A stretch of DNA of 34,482 bases from Candidatus Methanoperedens sp. (lineage in GTDB: Archaea; Halobacteriota; Methanosarcinia; Methanosarcinales; Methanoperedenaceae): assembly GCA_027460465.1 (NCBI GenBank), contig JAPZAV010000009.1, forward strand, positions 1 to 34,482. The letters run 5' to 3'. Each line of letters opens with the position of its first letter. Position 1 is the stretch's first letter. The position numbers and the translations under genes were made by a program. Under the pieces are notes generated by a model. The model was given only the letters and a program-made list of their open reading frames with translations, searched no databases and was not told the DNA's origin. Positions 17,862-27,069 of the stretch are shown piece after piece.

Positions 17862-20800
17862 ATGAAAACCCGACAGGAAAATAAGCCTCCACAGGGCTTT
17901 AAAAGACCACTGGCGTTTGTCCTGATCTTATTTTTGGAGATAATGGTTGTTTCATTGATTTTACACCCGCAACCCGTTTTTACAAACGAAGAGAGAATGT
18001 GCGGTGATCTGACTTTTATGGACAGCTCTGGAAATCTCATCTTCGGCACAATTGAAATAAATATGACAGGGGCACCCGGCGATAAAAGATCAAATGTCAG
18101 CTCCATAAGCTGGAAAGACGTCCCAAATGCACGGATATCCTTTGATGCCCTTGAAACAAAGAACATCTCGCTCAGTCTCAGGATATCAGGAGATTCTCAC
18201 AACAGCAACGTGGTGCTTGAGAATTACGGCACTGATATGCCTGCGAATGTCCAGGCGCCGGGCAAACCTGTAAAATACGTGGAGATCAGCGCTGTGAATG
18301 TTTCTTTCTCAGATGCTTCTGTATCAGTGCAGTACACGGATGAAGAGCTGAAAGGGCTGGATGAAAAAAGCCTCTCCTTTTACAGCTACGACGCAGTGAA
18401 CTCGACATGGAGCGAGCTTGCTGCCAGCGTGGATGCCGAGAAAAATATCTTGAGCGCGACTGTAAGCTCGTTATCTGTGTTTTCAGTAGTTGCAAAATCA
18501 CCTGAAAAGGAAACCAGTGCAGCAGGCGTTAATGTAACAGTGCAGGGGGAGGTGATTGATAAGAACTCAAATAAGCTAAGCATCCACATTAAGAAATCCA
18601 GGACAAAAGCCGGTACCATTTCGCATATGCAGACCGGAAGCACCTATAATTTCAATGACATGCCAGCAGGTGAATACATATTATTCGATGCCAGCGACGC
18701 AGAGAAAGTGTCTGCCAGCTTCAAGATCGAAGGTGACTCGTTAAATAGTAAAGTCAGACTGGAGAATTACAGAACCTCAAATCCTGCACCTTCAGATCCA
18801 CCCGGCACTGCCATCAAATATGTTGACATAAACGCAGTAAACATGAATTTCAGTGAAGCAGAAATCAGGATATTTTATTCCGATGCCGAGCTTGGAGGCG
18901 TAGATGAAAGAACTCTCTCGATTGCCCACTACAAAAACGGGGCATGGTTTAAAGAAGCGACTTCTGTGGACGCGGAGAACAATGTTGCGACTGCAACCGT
19001 TACCTCTCTCTCCACATTTGCATTAATCGCTTCAAATACAAGTTACAATGCAACGCTGTTCATCTATGATACAAAGAACAATGCAGATCCGTCAGATGAC
19101 GTACTTGTGAAAACCGCAGGTCTTACGAATTTACCAGCGAACGGAACTACTTTTGATCTTGGATACGCTGGAAGCATCTACAGAAACAGCACGTATTCTG
19201 TTGAACTGCAGATAAGACCCAACAATACCTATGAGTTCGATGCAGACTATACGAAAGAGACTTTCTTCAAGGCTGGCGTTCCATTCAATACGACTGATTC
19301 AGGCGGCGCGCAATATATCATAAACACCACGCTGGTACCAAAGGATGGTGCAAGAACTGAGGATATCTATGTCCACACCAGTTCAAAAACGAATTACAGC
19401 GCAGATGCCAGTGCCTATGAAGTGGGGACGATAGATGGCGACCTTGATATCATAGCGATTGATGATGGCAACAGGGCAGCATACTGGTTCGAGAACGGAA
19501 ATTCATGGAGCAGGGTAGCAATTGAAAGCACCGATCCTGATGGAAAAAATCCTATTGGACTTGCGGTCGGCGATCTTGATAAAGATGGAGATATAGATGT
19601 GGCTTATTCAAATGATCAGCCAAGCATCTTCATACACGAGAACGACGGGACACCAGGAGGTGCAAACTGGGTTCAGAGGGATATCGGCGCCCCTCCTGGC
19701 GGTGGCATACCCTACGGTCTTGCCATAGCAGACCTTGATAACGACGGATACCCTGATATAATCAGCGGGGACGATTCCCAGGATATATACATTTTCAGAA
19801 ACGACGGGACACCGTTTAACAATGCATGGACTTCTACAACAGTCGAAACAGGGATCGGCGGCACGATCTACAAAGTGGCAGCTGCTGATATAGATCAGGA
19901 CGGCGACCTGGATATTGTCGCAGGCGGTAGCACGAACCTTTACTGGTATGAGAACGACGGCACGCCGTTCAACGGAGGCTGGACAAGAAGAACAATAGCC
20001 ACGGGCATAAGCGGCAACGTGTATTCAGTCGCAATCGGCGACCTTGACAACGACGGCTGGCTGGATGTCATCATTGGCAACAGTGCTCAGGACATAATCG
20101 TTTATCAGAACGACGGCACGCCGACAGGATGGGGAGGAGCAAGCTACACGGTCGATGCAGCAGCAGGAGGCACTGTCTTTGATGTCGAGGTGGCGGACAT
20201 AGATGGCGATGGGTATATTGATATCGCTGCAAGCGTCTGGACTGCAGATGATATTCTGTGGTACAGGAACGACGGTACGCCCTTCAATGCTGGCTGGACA
20301 GAGTACACGATAGACAGCAGCACCAACGGCAACAACCCCTACGGCATAGCGATAGGGGACATTGATTCAGACGGCATACCTGATGTCGCTGCAGGGGTTT
20401 CGGACAGGAATATGTACTGGTATCACAACACAGGCTCTCCTGCCTCAGGTGAGTGGACGCCCACAACAGTGACCTCAACTGCGCTGGGCGGAACTCCGTG
20501 GCGTGTTGCTGTGGCAGATATTGATAACGATGCGAACTCCAATATCATAGATTATTATTATAACGCCACTGAAAGTGCAGAGAAAGGCGTGGACGGCGCG
20601 GAGTTCAGCGGATGGGACAACCTCAGCGCGAACACGAACTACTCCTTCTATTTCATCATCACGCCTGATGATGAATGGGGCGATGACGGTTCCAATGATA
20701 CAGTTACATTCTATGCAGGCAATGAAGCTGGGAACTGGTCCTCGCTTTCAGAACCAAAGTTGTTCGGGGCGATAAGGACGCCCATAAAGGTTAAATGGAC

Positions 20801-23800
20801 CTGGAATGCAGGAGCCCTGATCCCTGTGCCTGCAGGCGTCCAGGGCATAGTTGTGAATAAATACGATGCTCTGCTGAACTGCAACATCACAGCCTACAAG
20901 GAGGATGGAACCACAGGGCTCCACTCCATCTATGGGAGTTCGTTCAACTGGAACGATACATACACGAGATTCTATATCGAAACCAGCGCCCTCTCAACCA
21001 AGAACATCTCTGCAAAGTTCAGGATCAGCAACAACTGGACAAATGCTGTTATAAAGATGGATAATAACGGTCTTTTTAATCCTGAATCACAAAACCCCAC
21101 AGGCACGGTAATCAAGTACATTATTGCGAACACAACCAATGCTTCCTACTCAAACGTAGACGTAAGGATAAGCTACACGGATGCTGAGCTCGGATCAGAA
21201 AACGAGACAAATCTCGCGTTGTATCAGTTCACAGGTTCTTCATGGGTTCTGCTTAATACCACAATAGATACAGTGAACAACATCGCTACAGCAGCCACCA
21301 CATCTTTCTCCACCTTCGCTCTTGTGGCTGTCCATGCGCAGATTAAACTCGGTCTCAACAGGTTCGTTATCCTGGATGACGACTTCACAGGGACGCCTGA
21401 GTCAGGGTTCGTGAATCCAGCCTACGGCTCTGGAAGCGGGCAGCCTGGCGGTGGTGGCGATGATGCTGCAAAAGGGAAGACCACAACGATCACAGCATAC
21501 GCTCTCTATCTCGACGATATAGGCATGCCTGTGCAGGGAAAGAACATCACATTTATCTTCTACAGACCCGCAAGTTACGGCGTATTTCAGACGAAATACG
21601 CAATCACAGACTCAAAAGGACTGGCAAATGCCTCAAGCGATGTGGACGATACCTTCTATTATGGACGGTGGAGGGTGAAGGCTGAAAGCGGCAATCTGAA
21701 TGCCGCATCCACCTTCATCTATAACTGGTGGGGCTGCAACTACAACGCAGGATCCTGCGACAGAGACCACAGCGGCAAGACATGGCCCACAGGTGCGCCG
21801 ATCAGTTCGCCTTATTTGAATGGATATGATAGAGTCGTTGATGAGAAAGGCGATCATCAGAGAGCTGGTATCTGCACTGGATGTCACAGATCGTTTGACG
21901 GCACGAACGGCACTGCAAATAATGTCTATCCTTCCACTGCTTCCACGATTCAATCCGGCATCCATACGGGTATCAGATGCGACAATTCAAGCTGCCACAG
22001 CAGTATTGATGCTCACAGGACAAACGCTGTCATAAGCTCCTGCTACGGCGGGGCAGGCTGTCATTCCTTCAGGACGGACGTCTCGAGCAAAACCATACTG
22101 AACGGCATTTTGAGCGGGTATTCAAATTCCACGAGCACTTATAACAAATACCACACTCCAAATTATACAGTACCCTGCGTCATATGCCATGGACCAATGC
22201 ACAACACCACAAAGCCAGATGAATCGCAGAGACTAATACGAAATTCTGATACAGAGTCCTCTCACTGCACAAGCTGCCACTCAGGATACAAAAAGCACAA
22301 CACGAGCGTGAACTGCACCCTGTGCCACAGCGATGATGTGCATGTGATACAGGTGTTCTCTAAAGAGGCAAAGTACGTGAACTACAGCAACACAAGTTAC
22401 AGAGGTAACTGCACAAACTGCCATCAGAACAGTACGTTCTACACAGCGCTCAAATCCCAGCCAAAGGCTGGCAGCCAGAGCGGCAGGGATCCGCCGCAGG
22501 TAGCCGTACCTCTGGAGCACAGCAATGACCCCGCTGCAGGCGCGAAGTGGAACCAGACCTACTGGACCAACAGCGACCAGCTAACGTGGTGCAAGTACTG
22601 CCACGGCGATACTCTTCATGATGCTGCCGCCCTGGGTCGCCCTTCCAAATGGGATGGTAACAATAAAGTGAACTCCTCGATCGGAAACACATCATGGTGC
22701 GCCTCATGCCACTGGCAGGGGTATGCAAACGGCACGAACACGTACAGCGACATGGTGAACACGTTCGCTGTCAACAGCCTTTTAATCCCTCCTGAAATCA
22801 GCGGCAATGCCGCATACGGAGCAAACCAGAGCATCTACGAGTACACCAACCATTCAGGCTACACAAAATATTATCCAGATCTGAACGACTCCTCATGCAA
22901 CCGCTGCCACGGATACCAGTACGGCTTCACAACCATCACCCAGCTCGTGCACAACCTGACCAGGGTAGGAGGAGCGAACTGCGTGAACTGTCACGATCTG
23001 AACGGGATCGTGCTGCTCTCACATATCAATGTAACCACAACCAATGATACGAATGCACTGCACAGGAACCTCAACGCCGGCGCATCAGCCTCCAATGCTT
23101 CGGCTTATTATTCAAACAACAGGCGGTGCTGGGCATGCCACAGCAACGGCAGCGAACCCTCGACACCAAATGCACATCCCACGAAGTACAGGCTCCCGTA
23201 CAACTGCACGAACTGCCATATCCAGGGCGCAGGGCAGAACTTCAACTATACTCCCTCTGCCGTACTCAATGTCACAGAGCATTACTGGAATGGCTCTGAT
23301 ATACACACGCCCGCGGTCTCCACATGCTACGCCTGCCACAACCTGAGCGAGATGATGATCTTTGCAAATGATCCTGACTCAGGAAGCGGCGCCGTGTACG
23401 GCGGAGTGAACGGCGGGAACAACAGCTCAAGCCACTATGGAAAGAAGCGGGCTGATATGAGGAATGGAATAAGCGCGAACTGCTCCTACTGCCACCAGAA
23501 CATAAGCTCTGCATTTGCTTCGGCAATGCTGTATCCAGCTTATAATACCAGCATCTCAAACCACAGTCTGAGGTACAATTCCTCGACTCCATCATGCACT
23601 TCTTCGCAGTGCCACAATACGGGCTGGATGCACAACTCAACGCTTTTCGTCCAGGGTCTGACCCTGCCGAACTCCACGTTCTGTCTTGGATGCCATGGAA
23701 AGAACGCAACCTCAGGTCTTATCAATTTCACAGGAGCGGTCACTTCGATCAAGGAAAAGCATAACAATACCATAAACTGCACTGAATGTCATCAGAATAC

Positions 23801-24776
23801 CAGCAGGGACATACATCCTGAGAAATACCTCCAGCCCAATGCGACATATAACACAAATAATACCACTGCTGTCACCTGCATCACCTGCCACCAGACCTCA
23901 GGCGCTGACTCAAAGCTCTCAAAAGTCCCGCCAAAGATCCCCTCACCTCTGGCGCACAGCGATAATACCTCGAACGGAAGCGTGTGGAACTCAAGCTACT
24001 GGAATTCTGCTCTGACAGCATGTACATACTGCCACAACGATACAAAACACAACGCCACTGCCCTGGGGAGACCTGCGAGCTGGAGAGGGAACAATATCGT
24101 GAACTCAAGCCTCAGCGGAAGCTCATGGTGCGCTTCATGCCATTATCAGGGCTACTCAGGCGGAGGGAAGAACTACACAGACATGACCCAGACGTTCACG
24201 AAAGCCAATCTCTCTGTTCCTCCTGAGATCACGAACGGGACATATGCAACCGGCATCTACAACCGCTCGACGTACTACAATCACTCGCTGAAGGATTACA
24301 GCGACGCTGCATGCAGGCTGTGTCACGGGATCAATCTGTCCTCGAACACGACAGTAACCCCATTCCTGCACAACGTTACCTGGGGCTCATGTACTGGCTG
24401 CCACTATTCATTCGAGGCTATGAACACCACGTACAGACCTGACAGGTATGTGGATTCTTCGCAGTATAATCTGAGCCTGCACCGCTCATTATCCTGCAAG
24501 AACTGCCATCCTGAAGGACACAGGAACATGGGGGCGCGAAAAGCATGCGAGGACTGCCATGCAGTGCAGGCTGACCCGATACCAGATAAGGACAGGCACA
24601 ATATCACGGCAAAGCCGGGCACGTACTTCTATAATGGAACGAATGTGGTGAACATCACGGACTGCACCACCTGCCACAGCGCATCGCTCTACAACAAAGC
24701 GATCGCGACCTACGGATACTGGAAAGAAAAGGACTGCGATTACTGCCACACATACCCTGATAGATATTATGAGTGA
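17862..24776 (+). CDS. Giant extracellular multiheme cytochrome with FG-GAP and PGF-type domains
   Basis: The 2,304-residue protein starts with one hydrophobic helix (about 15-33), a signal peptide or anchor. Three copies of a roughly 165-residue module lie at about 46-212, 222-391 and 988-1158; each ends in a PGF-pre-PGF-like fold (for example GTAIKYVDINAVNMNFSEAE). Between copies two and three, about 503-895, six full DxDxDG calcium-type FG-GAP/VCBS repeats plus degenerate ones suggest a beta-propeller. An Ig-like domain (1160-1288) leads to the heme region (1338-2296) with 24 CxxCH, two CX4CH and one CX5CH motifs. Asn-x-Ser/Thr sites are very abundant. No C-terminal anchor or PGF-CTERM tail is visible. 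Such proteins are known in anaerobic methane oxidisers and are thought to carry electrons outside the cell. Confidence 0.9.
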   Translation: MKTRQENKPPQGFKRPLAFVLILFLEIMVVSLILHPQPVFTNEERMCGDLTFMDSSGNLIFGTIEINMTGAPGDKRSNVSSISWKDVPNARISFDALETKNISLSLRISGDSHNSNVVLENYGTDMPANVQAPGKPVKYVEISAVNVSFSDASVSVQYTDEELKGLDEKSLSFYSYDAVNSTWSELAASVDAEKNILSATVSSLSVFSVVAKSPEKETSAAGVNVTVQGEVIDKNSNKLSIHIKKSRTKAGTISHMQTGSTYNFNDMPAGEYILFDASDAEKVSASFKIEGDSLNSKVRLENYRTSNPAPSDPPGTAIKYVDINAVNMNFSEAEIRIFYSDAELGGVDERTLSIAHYKNGAWFKEATSVDAENNVATATVTSLSTFALIASNTSYNATLFIYDTKNNADPSDDVLVKTAGLTNLPANGTTFDLGYAGSIYRNSTYSVELQIRPNNTYEFDADYTKETFFKAGVPFNTTDSGGAQYIINTTLVPKDGARTEDIYVHTSSKTNYSADASAYEVGTIDGDLDIIAIDDGNRAAYWFENGNSWSRVAIESTDPDGKNPIGLAVGDLDKDGDIDVAYSNDQPSIFIHENDGTPGGANWVQRDIGAPPGGGIPYGLAIADLDNDGYPDIISGDDSQDIYIFRNDGTPFNNAWTSTTVETGIGGTIYKVAAADIDQDGDLDIVAGGSTNLYWYENDGTPFNGGWTRRTIATGISGNVYSVAIGDLDNDGWLDVIIGNSAQDIIVYQNDGTPTGWGGASYTVDAAAGGTVFDVEVADIDGDGYIDIAASVWTADDILWYRNDGTPFNAGWTEYTIDSSTNGNNPYGIAIGDIDSDGIPDVAAGVSDRNMYWYHNTGSPASGEWTPTTVTSTALGGTPWRVAVADIDNDANSNIIDYYYNATESAEKGVDGAEFSGWDNLSANTNYSFYFIITPDDEWGDDGSNDTVTFYAGNEAGNWSSLSEPKLFGAIRTPIKVKWTWNAGALIPVPAGVQGIVVNKYDALLNCNITAYKEDGTTGLHSIYGSSFNWNDTYTRFYIETSALSTKNISAKFRISNNWTNAVIKMDNNGLFNPESQNPTGTVIKYIIANTTNASYSNVDVRISYTDAELGSENETNLALYQFTGSSWVLLNTTIDTVNNIATAATTSFSTFALVAVHAQIKLGLNRFVILDDDFTGTPESGFVNPAYGSGSGQPGGGGDDAAKGKTTTITAYALYLDDIGMPVQGKNITFIFYRPASYGVFQTKYAITDSKGLANASSDVDDTFYYGRWRVKAESGNLNAASTFIYNWWGCNYNAGSCDRDHSGKTWPTGAPISSPYLNGYDRVVDEKGDHQRAGICTGCHRSFDGTNGTANNVYPSTASTIQSGIHTGIRCDNSSCHSSIDAHRTNAVISSCYGGAGCHSFRTDVSSKTILNGILSGYSNSTSTYNKYHTPNYTVPCVICHGPMHNTTKPDESQRLIRNSDTESSHCTSCHSGYKKHNTSVNCTLCHSDDVHVIQVFSKEAKYVNYSNTSYRGNCTNCHQNSTFYTALKSQPKAGSQSGRDPPQVAVPLEHSNDPAAGAKWNQTYWTNSDQLTWCKYCHGDTLHDAAALGRPSKWDGNNKVNSSIGNTSWCASCHWQGYANGTNTYSDMVNTFAVNSLLIPPEISGNAAYGANQSIYEYTNHSGYTKYYPDLNDSSCNRCHGYQYGFTTITQLVHNLTRVGGANCVNCHDLNGIVLLSHINVTTTNDTNALHRNLNAGASASNASAYYSNNRRCWACHSNGSEPSTPNAHPTKYRLPYNCTNCHIQGAGQNFNYTPSAVLNVTEHYWNGSDIHTPAVSTCYACHNLSEMMIFANDPDSGSGAVYGGVNGGNNSSSHYGKKRADMRNGISANCSYCHQNISSAFASAMLYPAYNTSISNHSLRYNSSTPSCTSSQCHNTGWMHNSTLFVQGLTLPNSTFCLGCHGKNATSGLINFTGAVTSIKEKHNNTINCTECHQNTSRDIHPEKYLQPNATYNTNNTTAVTCITCHQTSGADSKLSKVPPKIPSPLAHSDNTSNGSVWNSSYWNSALTACTYCHNDTKHNATALGRPASWRGNNIVNSSLSGSSWCASCHYQGYSGGGKNYTDMTQTFTKANLSVPPEITNGTYATGIYNRSTYYNHSLKDYSDAACRLCHGINLSSNTTVTPFLHNVTWGSCTGCHYSFEAMNTTYRPDRYVDSSQYNLSLHRSLSCKNCHPEGHRNMGARKACEDCHAVQADPIPDKDRHNITAKPGTYFYNGTNVVNITDCTTCHSASLYNKAIATYGYWKEKDCDYCHTYPDRYYE
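22410..22994 (+). repeat. Heme module, copy A (five CxxCH), within the cytochrome
   Basis: This segment covers five heme motifs (CTNCH, CKYCH, CASCH, CNRCH, CVNCH). Shared landmarks with copy B include an xWNxxYW stretch, ALGRPSKW before an NSS motif, a SSWCASCH-type motif and a PPEI segment. The order and spacing match copy B, showing internal duplication. Confidence 0.8.
23877..24404 (+). repeat. Heme module, copy B (five CxxCH), within the cytochrome
   Basis: The five motifs CITCH, CTYCH, CASCH, CRLCH and CTGCH occur in the same order and with nearly the same spacing as copy A, with shared landmarks ALGRPASW, GSSWCASCHYQGY and PPEIT. The copy is shorter than A by about 19 codons. Confidence 0.8.
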
Positions 24777-24955
24777 GGATGCAGATACAAGTTTTCCAAG
24801 GTCTTTGTCAAGGGAACTTCAGGGTATTTTTCTCTAACACTGTCTGGAAGAGCACGCGCAGCTTCACCTATGATCTGGAATTGATGAACTATCCAGGTTT
24901 GAATTAGCTCCTCATAGCTTCCAGTGTATCCAATAGTCTTTCGGTAACTTCTCAT
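24767..24955 (-). pseudogene. HepT-like HEPN toxin remnant, C-terminally truncated
   Basis: Sixty-two residues remain. The segment FQIIGEAARALPDSVREKYPEVP is typical of the HepT (DUF86) family in its conserved core. The family next carries an RNxxxH catalytic motif (the HEPN RX4-6H), but here the sequence diverges after the PEVP segment and stops inside the 3' end of the cytochrome gene. The toxin active site is therefore missing. The start overlaps the MntA-like remnant as ATGA, the usual layout of MntA/HepT operons. The remnant looks inactive. Confidence 0.7.
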
Positions 24956-25043
24956 GGCCGCAAAGTATCTTTCAAAACATGATCTCGAATGCGTGGGCGA
25001 AGCCCTTTTTCTGTTACAATATCAACTTTGAGGGCGCAGTCCA
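24952..25043 (-). pseudogene. MntA-like antitoxin remnant (C-terminal fragment)
   Basis: Only the C-terminal end is recognisable: VDIVTEKGLRPRIRDHVLK resembles the end of minimal nucleotidyltransferases that pair with HepT. The GSxxRG-type catalytic core expected upstream is absent, and the upstream minus-strand frame instead runs antisense to the small membrane gene at 25052. The stop overlaps the HepT start as ATGA. Confidence 0.6.
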
Positions 25044-25051
25044 AACCGTAT

Positions 25052-25237
25052 ATGATCACTGAGACTGAGGTTCGCCTGGTGGCAAGAATTATCTTATTGA
25101 CTTTAGCTGCCAGTATTGCCGTTATGACAGTGCACAACTTCTTTCCAGGCAACTCGGTACTGATAAATCGCCTGGCTGGTGGAATCCTAGGCATTTTGAC
25201 AATCCTGACGATAAGGAAGATTGGTAAAGATTATTAA
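25052..25237 (+). CDS. Small two-helix membrane protein
   Basis: The predicted 61-residue protein begins MITETEVRLVARIILLTLA and contains two hydrophobic stretches, about 9-24 and 33-52, ending in a basic tail (RKIGKDY). I do not recognise the family. The ATG at 25052 is chosen because hydrophobic, protein-like sequence begins there; the longer frame to 24989 overlaps the antisense MntA remnant. The last codons and stop fall inside the 127-bp repeat copy 1. No clear ribosome binding site is visible. Confidence 0.5.
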   Translation: MITETEVRLVARIILLTLAASIAVMTVHNFFPGNSVLINRLAGGILGILTILTIRKIGKDY

Positions 25238-25352
25238 CTGCTAAGATATATAAACCTATAATATAATAATGTTTATGGACTTCCCCTCTTCCTTCGAGAT
25301 CTATCATCCTGTAACACAACATAAGACAGGAAGTCCGTTTACATTTTTCATC
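25226..25352 (+). repeat. 127-bp direct repeat, copy 1, with candidate small RNA
   Basis: This copy matches 31882-32008 at about nine of ten positions, in the same orientation, and has the same length. It contains a TATA-like box (ATATATAAA near 25249), then a hairpin with arms GGACTTCC (25277-25284) and GGAAGTCC (25329-25336), and a T-rich end (ACATTTTTC). The predicted transcription start near 25275 lies at the base of the hairpin. Homology extends well beyond the hairpin on the upstream side, across the promoter. Confidence 0.75.
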
Positions 25353-25425
25353 TAATGCAAAAGTTGAGTACTTCTTAAGGCAATCTCTATTTTAGCTAAA
25401 CGAATATATATTGTCGTTGATCATA

Positions 25426-26082
25426 ATGAACGAAATTATGCATGACAGAGTTAAGAAAATCGCACAGATCATCTCAGAAGTGTCGCATTTAGACGAAACC
25501 GATATGTTTATTCTGCTGACTTTGCTGAAAGACAGCAAGACGACCAATGCTGAGCTTGCAAAAATAATGAATTTTAAGGATGGGAATTCTGTAGCTTATC
25601 ATACACGCACCATGCAGAAAGAAGGAATAATTGATCGATATACTATTATTCCAGAATGGAAGCGTATAGGGCTGGCGACTGAATTTATCATACTGGCAGA
25701 AGCCGAAAATGAAGAACAGCTACTTGAGATTGAGAAAAGACATATAATAATGGCTGATGAATATTCGTCGAAGCAAGGGGATATTGTTGTAACACAGACA
25801 ATTTCAGGCTGTGTCATCCTGCAGGATGTCTATCACTGTTTTGGCGATAAGACGATGGCGGTAATAATTGGTAGGGCAACTTCGGACCAGGATGCTGCGG
25901 TTTATTGCAAGAATTATATTGTTGGCAGGTATCCTGACATCAAAGTGAGCCTGCTCATAAATAAATACAGAACAATAAGGGAATTCTTCATCGATAAACA
26001 TGCCATAGAAAAACTCAAAGAGTTTTTCAAGATAGAGAACAAGGGCGATGTTCTAAAAGAATTGCATGCTTTACCTTTATAG
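25426..26082 (+). CDS. Lrp/AsnC-like transcription regulator
   Basis: The 218-residue protein has an N-terminal winged helix-turn-helix (LDETDMFILLTLLKDSKTTN, then AELAKIMNF) followed by Lrp-type sequence HTRTMQKEGIIDRYTIIPEW. A ligand or dimerisation domain of ferredoxin-like fold is probable downstream, with a longer C-terminal extension than ordinary Lrp. TATA-like ATATATATT lies at 25403-25411, so initiation at 25426 or at the Met codon 25438 are both possible with little or no leader. The stop overlaps the stop of the convergent prenyltransferase gene by 6 bases. Confidence 0.7.
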   Translation: MNEIMHDRVKKIAQIISEVSHLDETDMFILLTLLKDSKTTNAELAKIMNFKDGNSVAYHTRTMQKEGIIDRYTIIPEWKRIGLATEFIILAEAENEEQLLEIEKRHIIMADEYSSKQGDIVVTQTISGCVILQDVYHCFGDKTMAVIIGRATSDQDAAVYCKNYIVGRYPDIKVSLLINKYRTIREFFIDKHAIEKLKEFFKIENKGDVLKELHALPL

Positions 26083-26940
26083 GGGCAACGCCATTGTAAT
26101 CAATAATATAGTAAAGTTTGGTACAGTCAATGCAAGAATCATCCAGTCTTTGAGTCGCTTTCCTTCAGCTACCGGATCGCGTATCAGGATTTTTACGCAT
26201 CCTGCAATAAGTATAGCATAGACTGCGACAGCCAGCCATAAATAATGGTATTTCATGCCTGCATATATCATGGGAATGAGGGGAAGCAATGTCAGTGCAC
26301 TGCACACAGTTGCTGCCCTGCGAATTCCCAGCATTATCGGCAATGAATTAACATCGCCTGCCACATCCTTGAAATCCTTCATGAATGTTAGAGAGAATAT
26401 CAGTACAAATACATATATTGCGACCAGGAGACTATCGTTATTAACAGGCGAATAGATACTCCAGGTGCCAATTGATTCCAGAGCAAAGCATATTGCCATA
26501 TCTGCCATTGCTATGCCGGGTTTATCCTTGAACCGAAATAATGGATGCGAATACATTACACCGCCAACAATTATTCCAATTAAAAGACATGCGAATAGAA
26601 TTAAGCTTAGAACGAGTGCAAGACTGAGAGCGGTTGAAAATAATAACATCATGTATATCCACGCATTATTGACTGAGATCTGACCGGATGCAATGGCTCC
26701 ATTTGATTTGCATATTTTGTCTATCTCGATATCATAGATATCGTTTATTATATCGCATCCGCTGTGAATCATTATTCCTGCAAGGATTACAATAGCTGCT
26801 CTGTAATCCCACACCCCGAAAAAAGCACATGTCACTGCCACTACAGAGATGTCAACAATACTTCCCTTTAATTTAAGGATAGATATGTATGGATTGTTGT
26901 GAAATATTCTAATTAATTCATTAATCGCCCTTGAATTCAT
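26077..26940 (-). CDS. UbiA-family prenyltransferase
   Basis: The 287-residue polytopic membrane protein transfers an isoprenoid chain to an acceptor. Both Asp-rich motifs of the family are present: NDIYDIEIDK near residue 65 and KDFKDVAGD near residue 188. Membrane segments fill the rest. The acceptor could be geranylgeranylglyceryl phosphate (archaeal lipids) or a quinone precursor; the sequence does not settle this. The TATA-like box at 26961-26970 puts the start of transcription at about the ATG, giving a leaderless message. Confidence 0.82.
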   Translation of the reverse strand: MNSRAINELIRIFHNNPYISILKLKGSIVDISVVAVTCAFFGVWDYRAAIVILAGIMIHSGCDIINDIYDIEIDKICKSNGAIASGQISVNNAWIYMMLLFSTALSLALVLSLILFACLLIGIIVGGVMYSHPLFRFKDKPGIAMADMAICFALESIGTWSIYSPVNNDSLLVAIYVFVLIFSLTFMKDFKDVAGDVNSLPIMLGIRRAATVCSALTLLPLIPMIYAGMKYHYLWLAVAVYAILIAGCVKILIRDPVAEGKRLKDWMILALTVPNFTILLITMALPL

Positions 26941-26960
26941 ATTGTATGAATTCTTTTTTG

Positions 26961-26970
26961 TATATAATAC
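26961..26970 (-). promoter_or_regulatory. TATA-like box for the UbiA gene
   Basis: The minus-strand GTATTATATA is centred about 26 bases upstream of the ATG at 26940, so the message is predicted to be leaderless. Confidence 0.45.
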
Positions 26971-27035
26971 ACAACTTTTTTGTTATTTTTTATTTATTTT
27001 TCGTTTTTAGTTAAAATAATTAATAAACCGATAAG

Positions 27036-27048
27036 TTTAAATATATAA
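27036..27048 (+). promoter_or_regulatory. TATA-like box for the structured leader
   Basis: TTTAAATATATAA is centred near 27043. A start near 27069-27070 would produce a leader of almost 180 bases before the downstream GTG at 27249. Confidence 0.45.
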
Positions 27049-27069
27049 CGTGAAATTAAGTTGCAATAG

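Noticed and set aside
24952-25194. Minus-strand 80-codon frame as an intact gene
   Set aside because: Only its last 30 residues resemble MntA; the rest is antisense to a hydrophobic plus-strand protein, so it was reduced to a remnant.
25277-25336. GGACTTCC inverted repeats as ends of a miniature transposon
   Set aside because: Homology between the two copies extends about 50 bases upstream and 15 bases downstream of the inverted repeat, so the repeat is not bounded by it, and no target duplication is visible.
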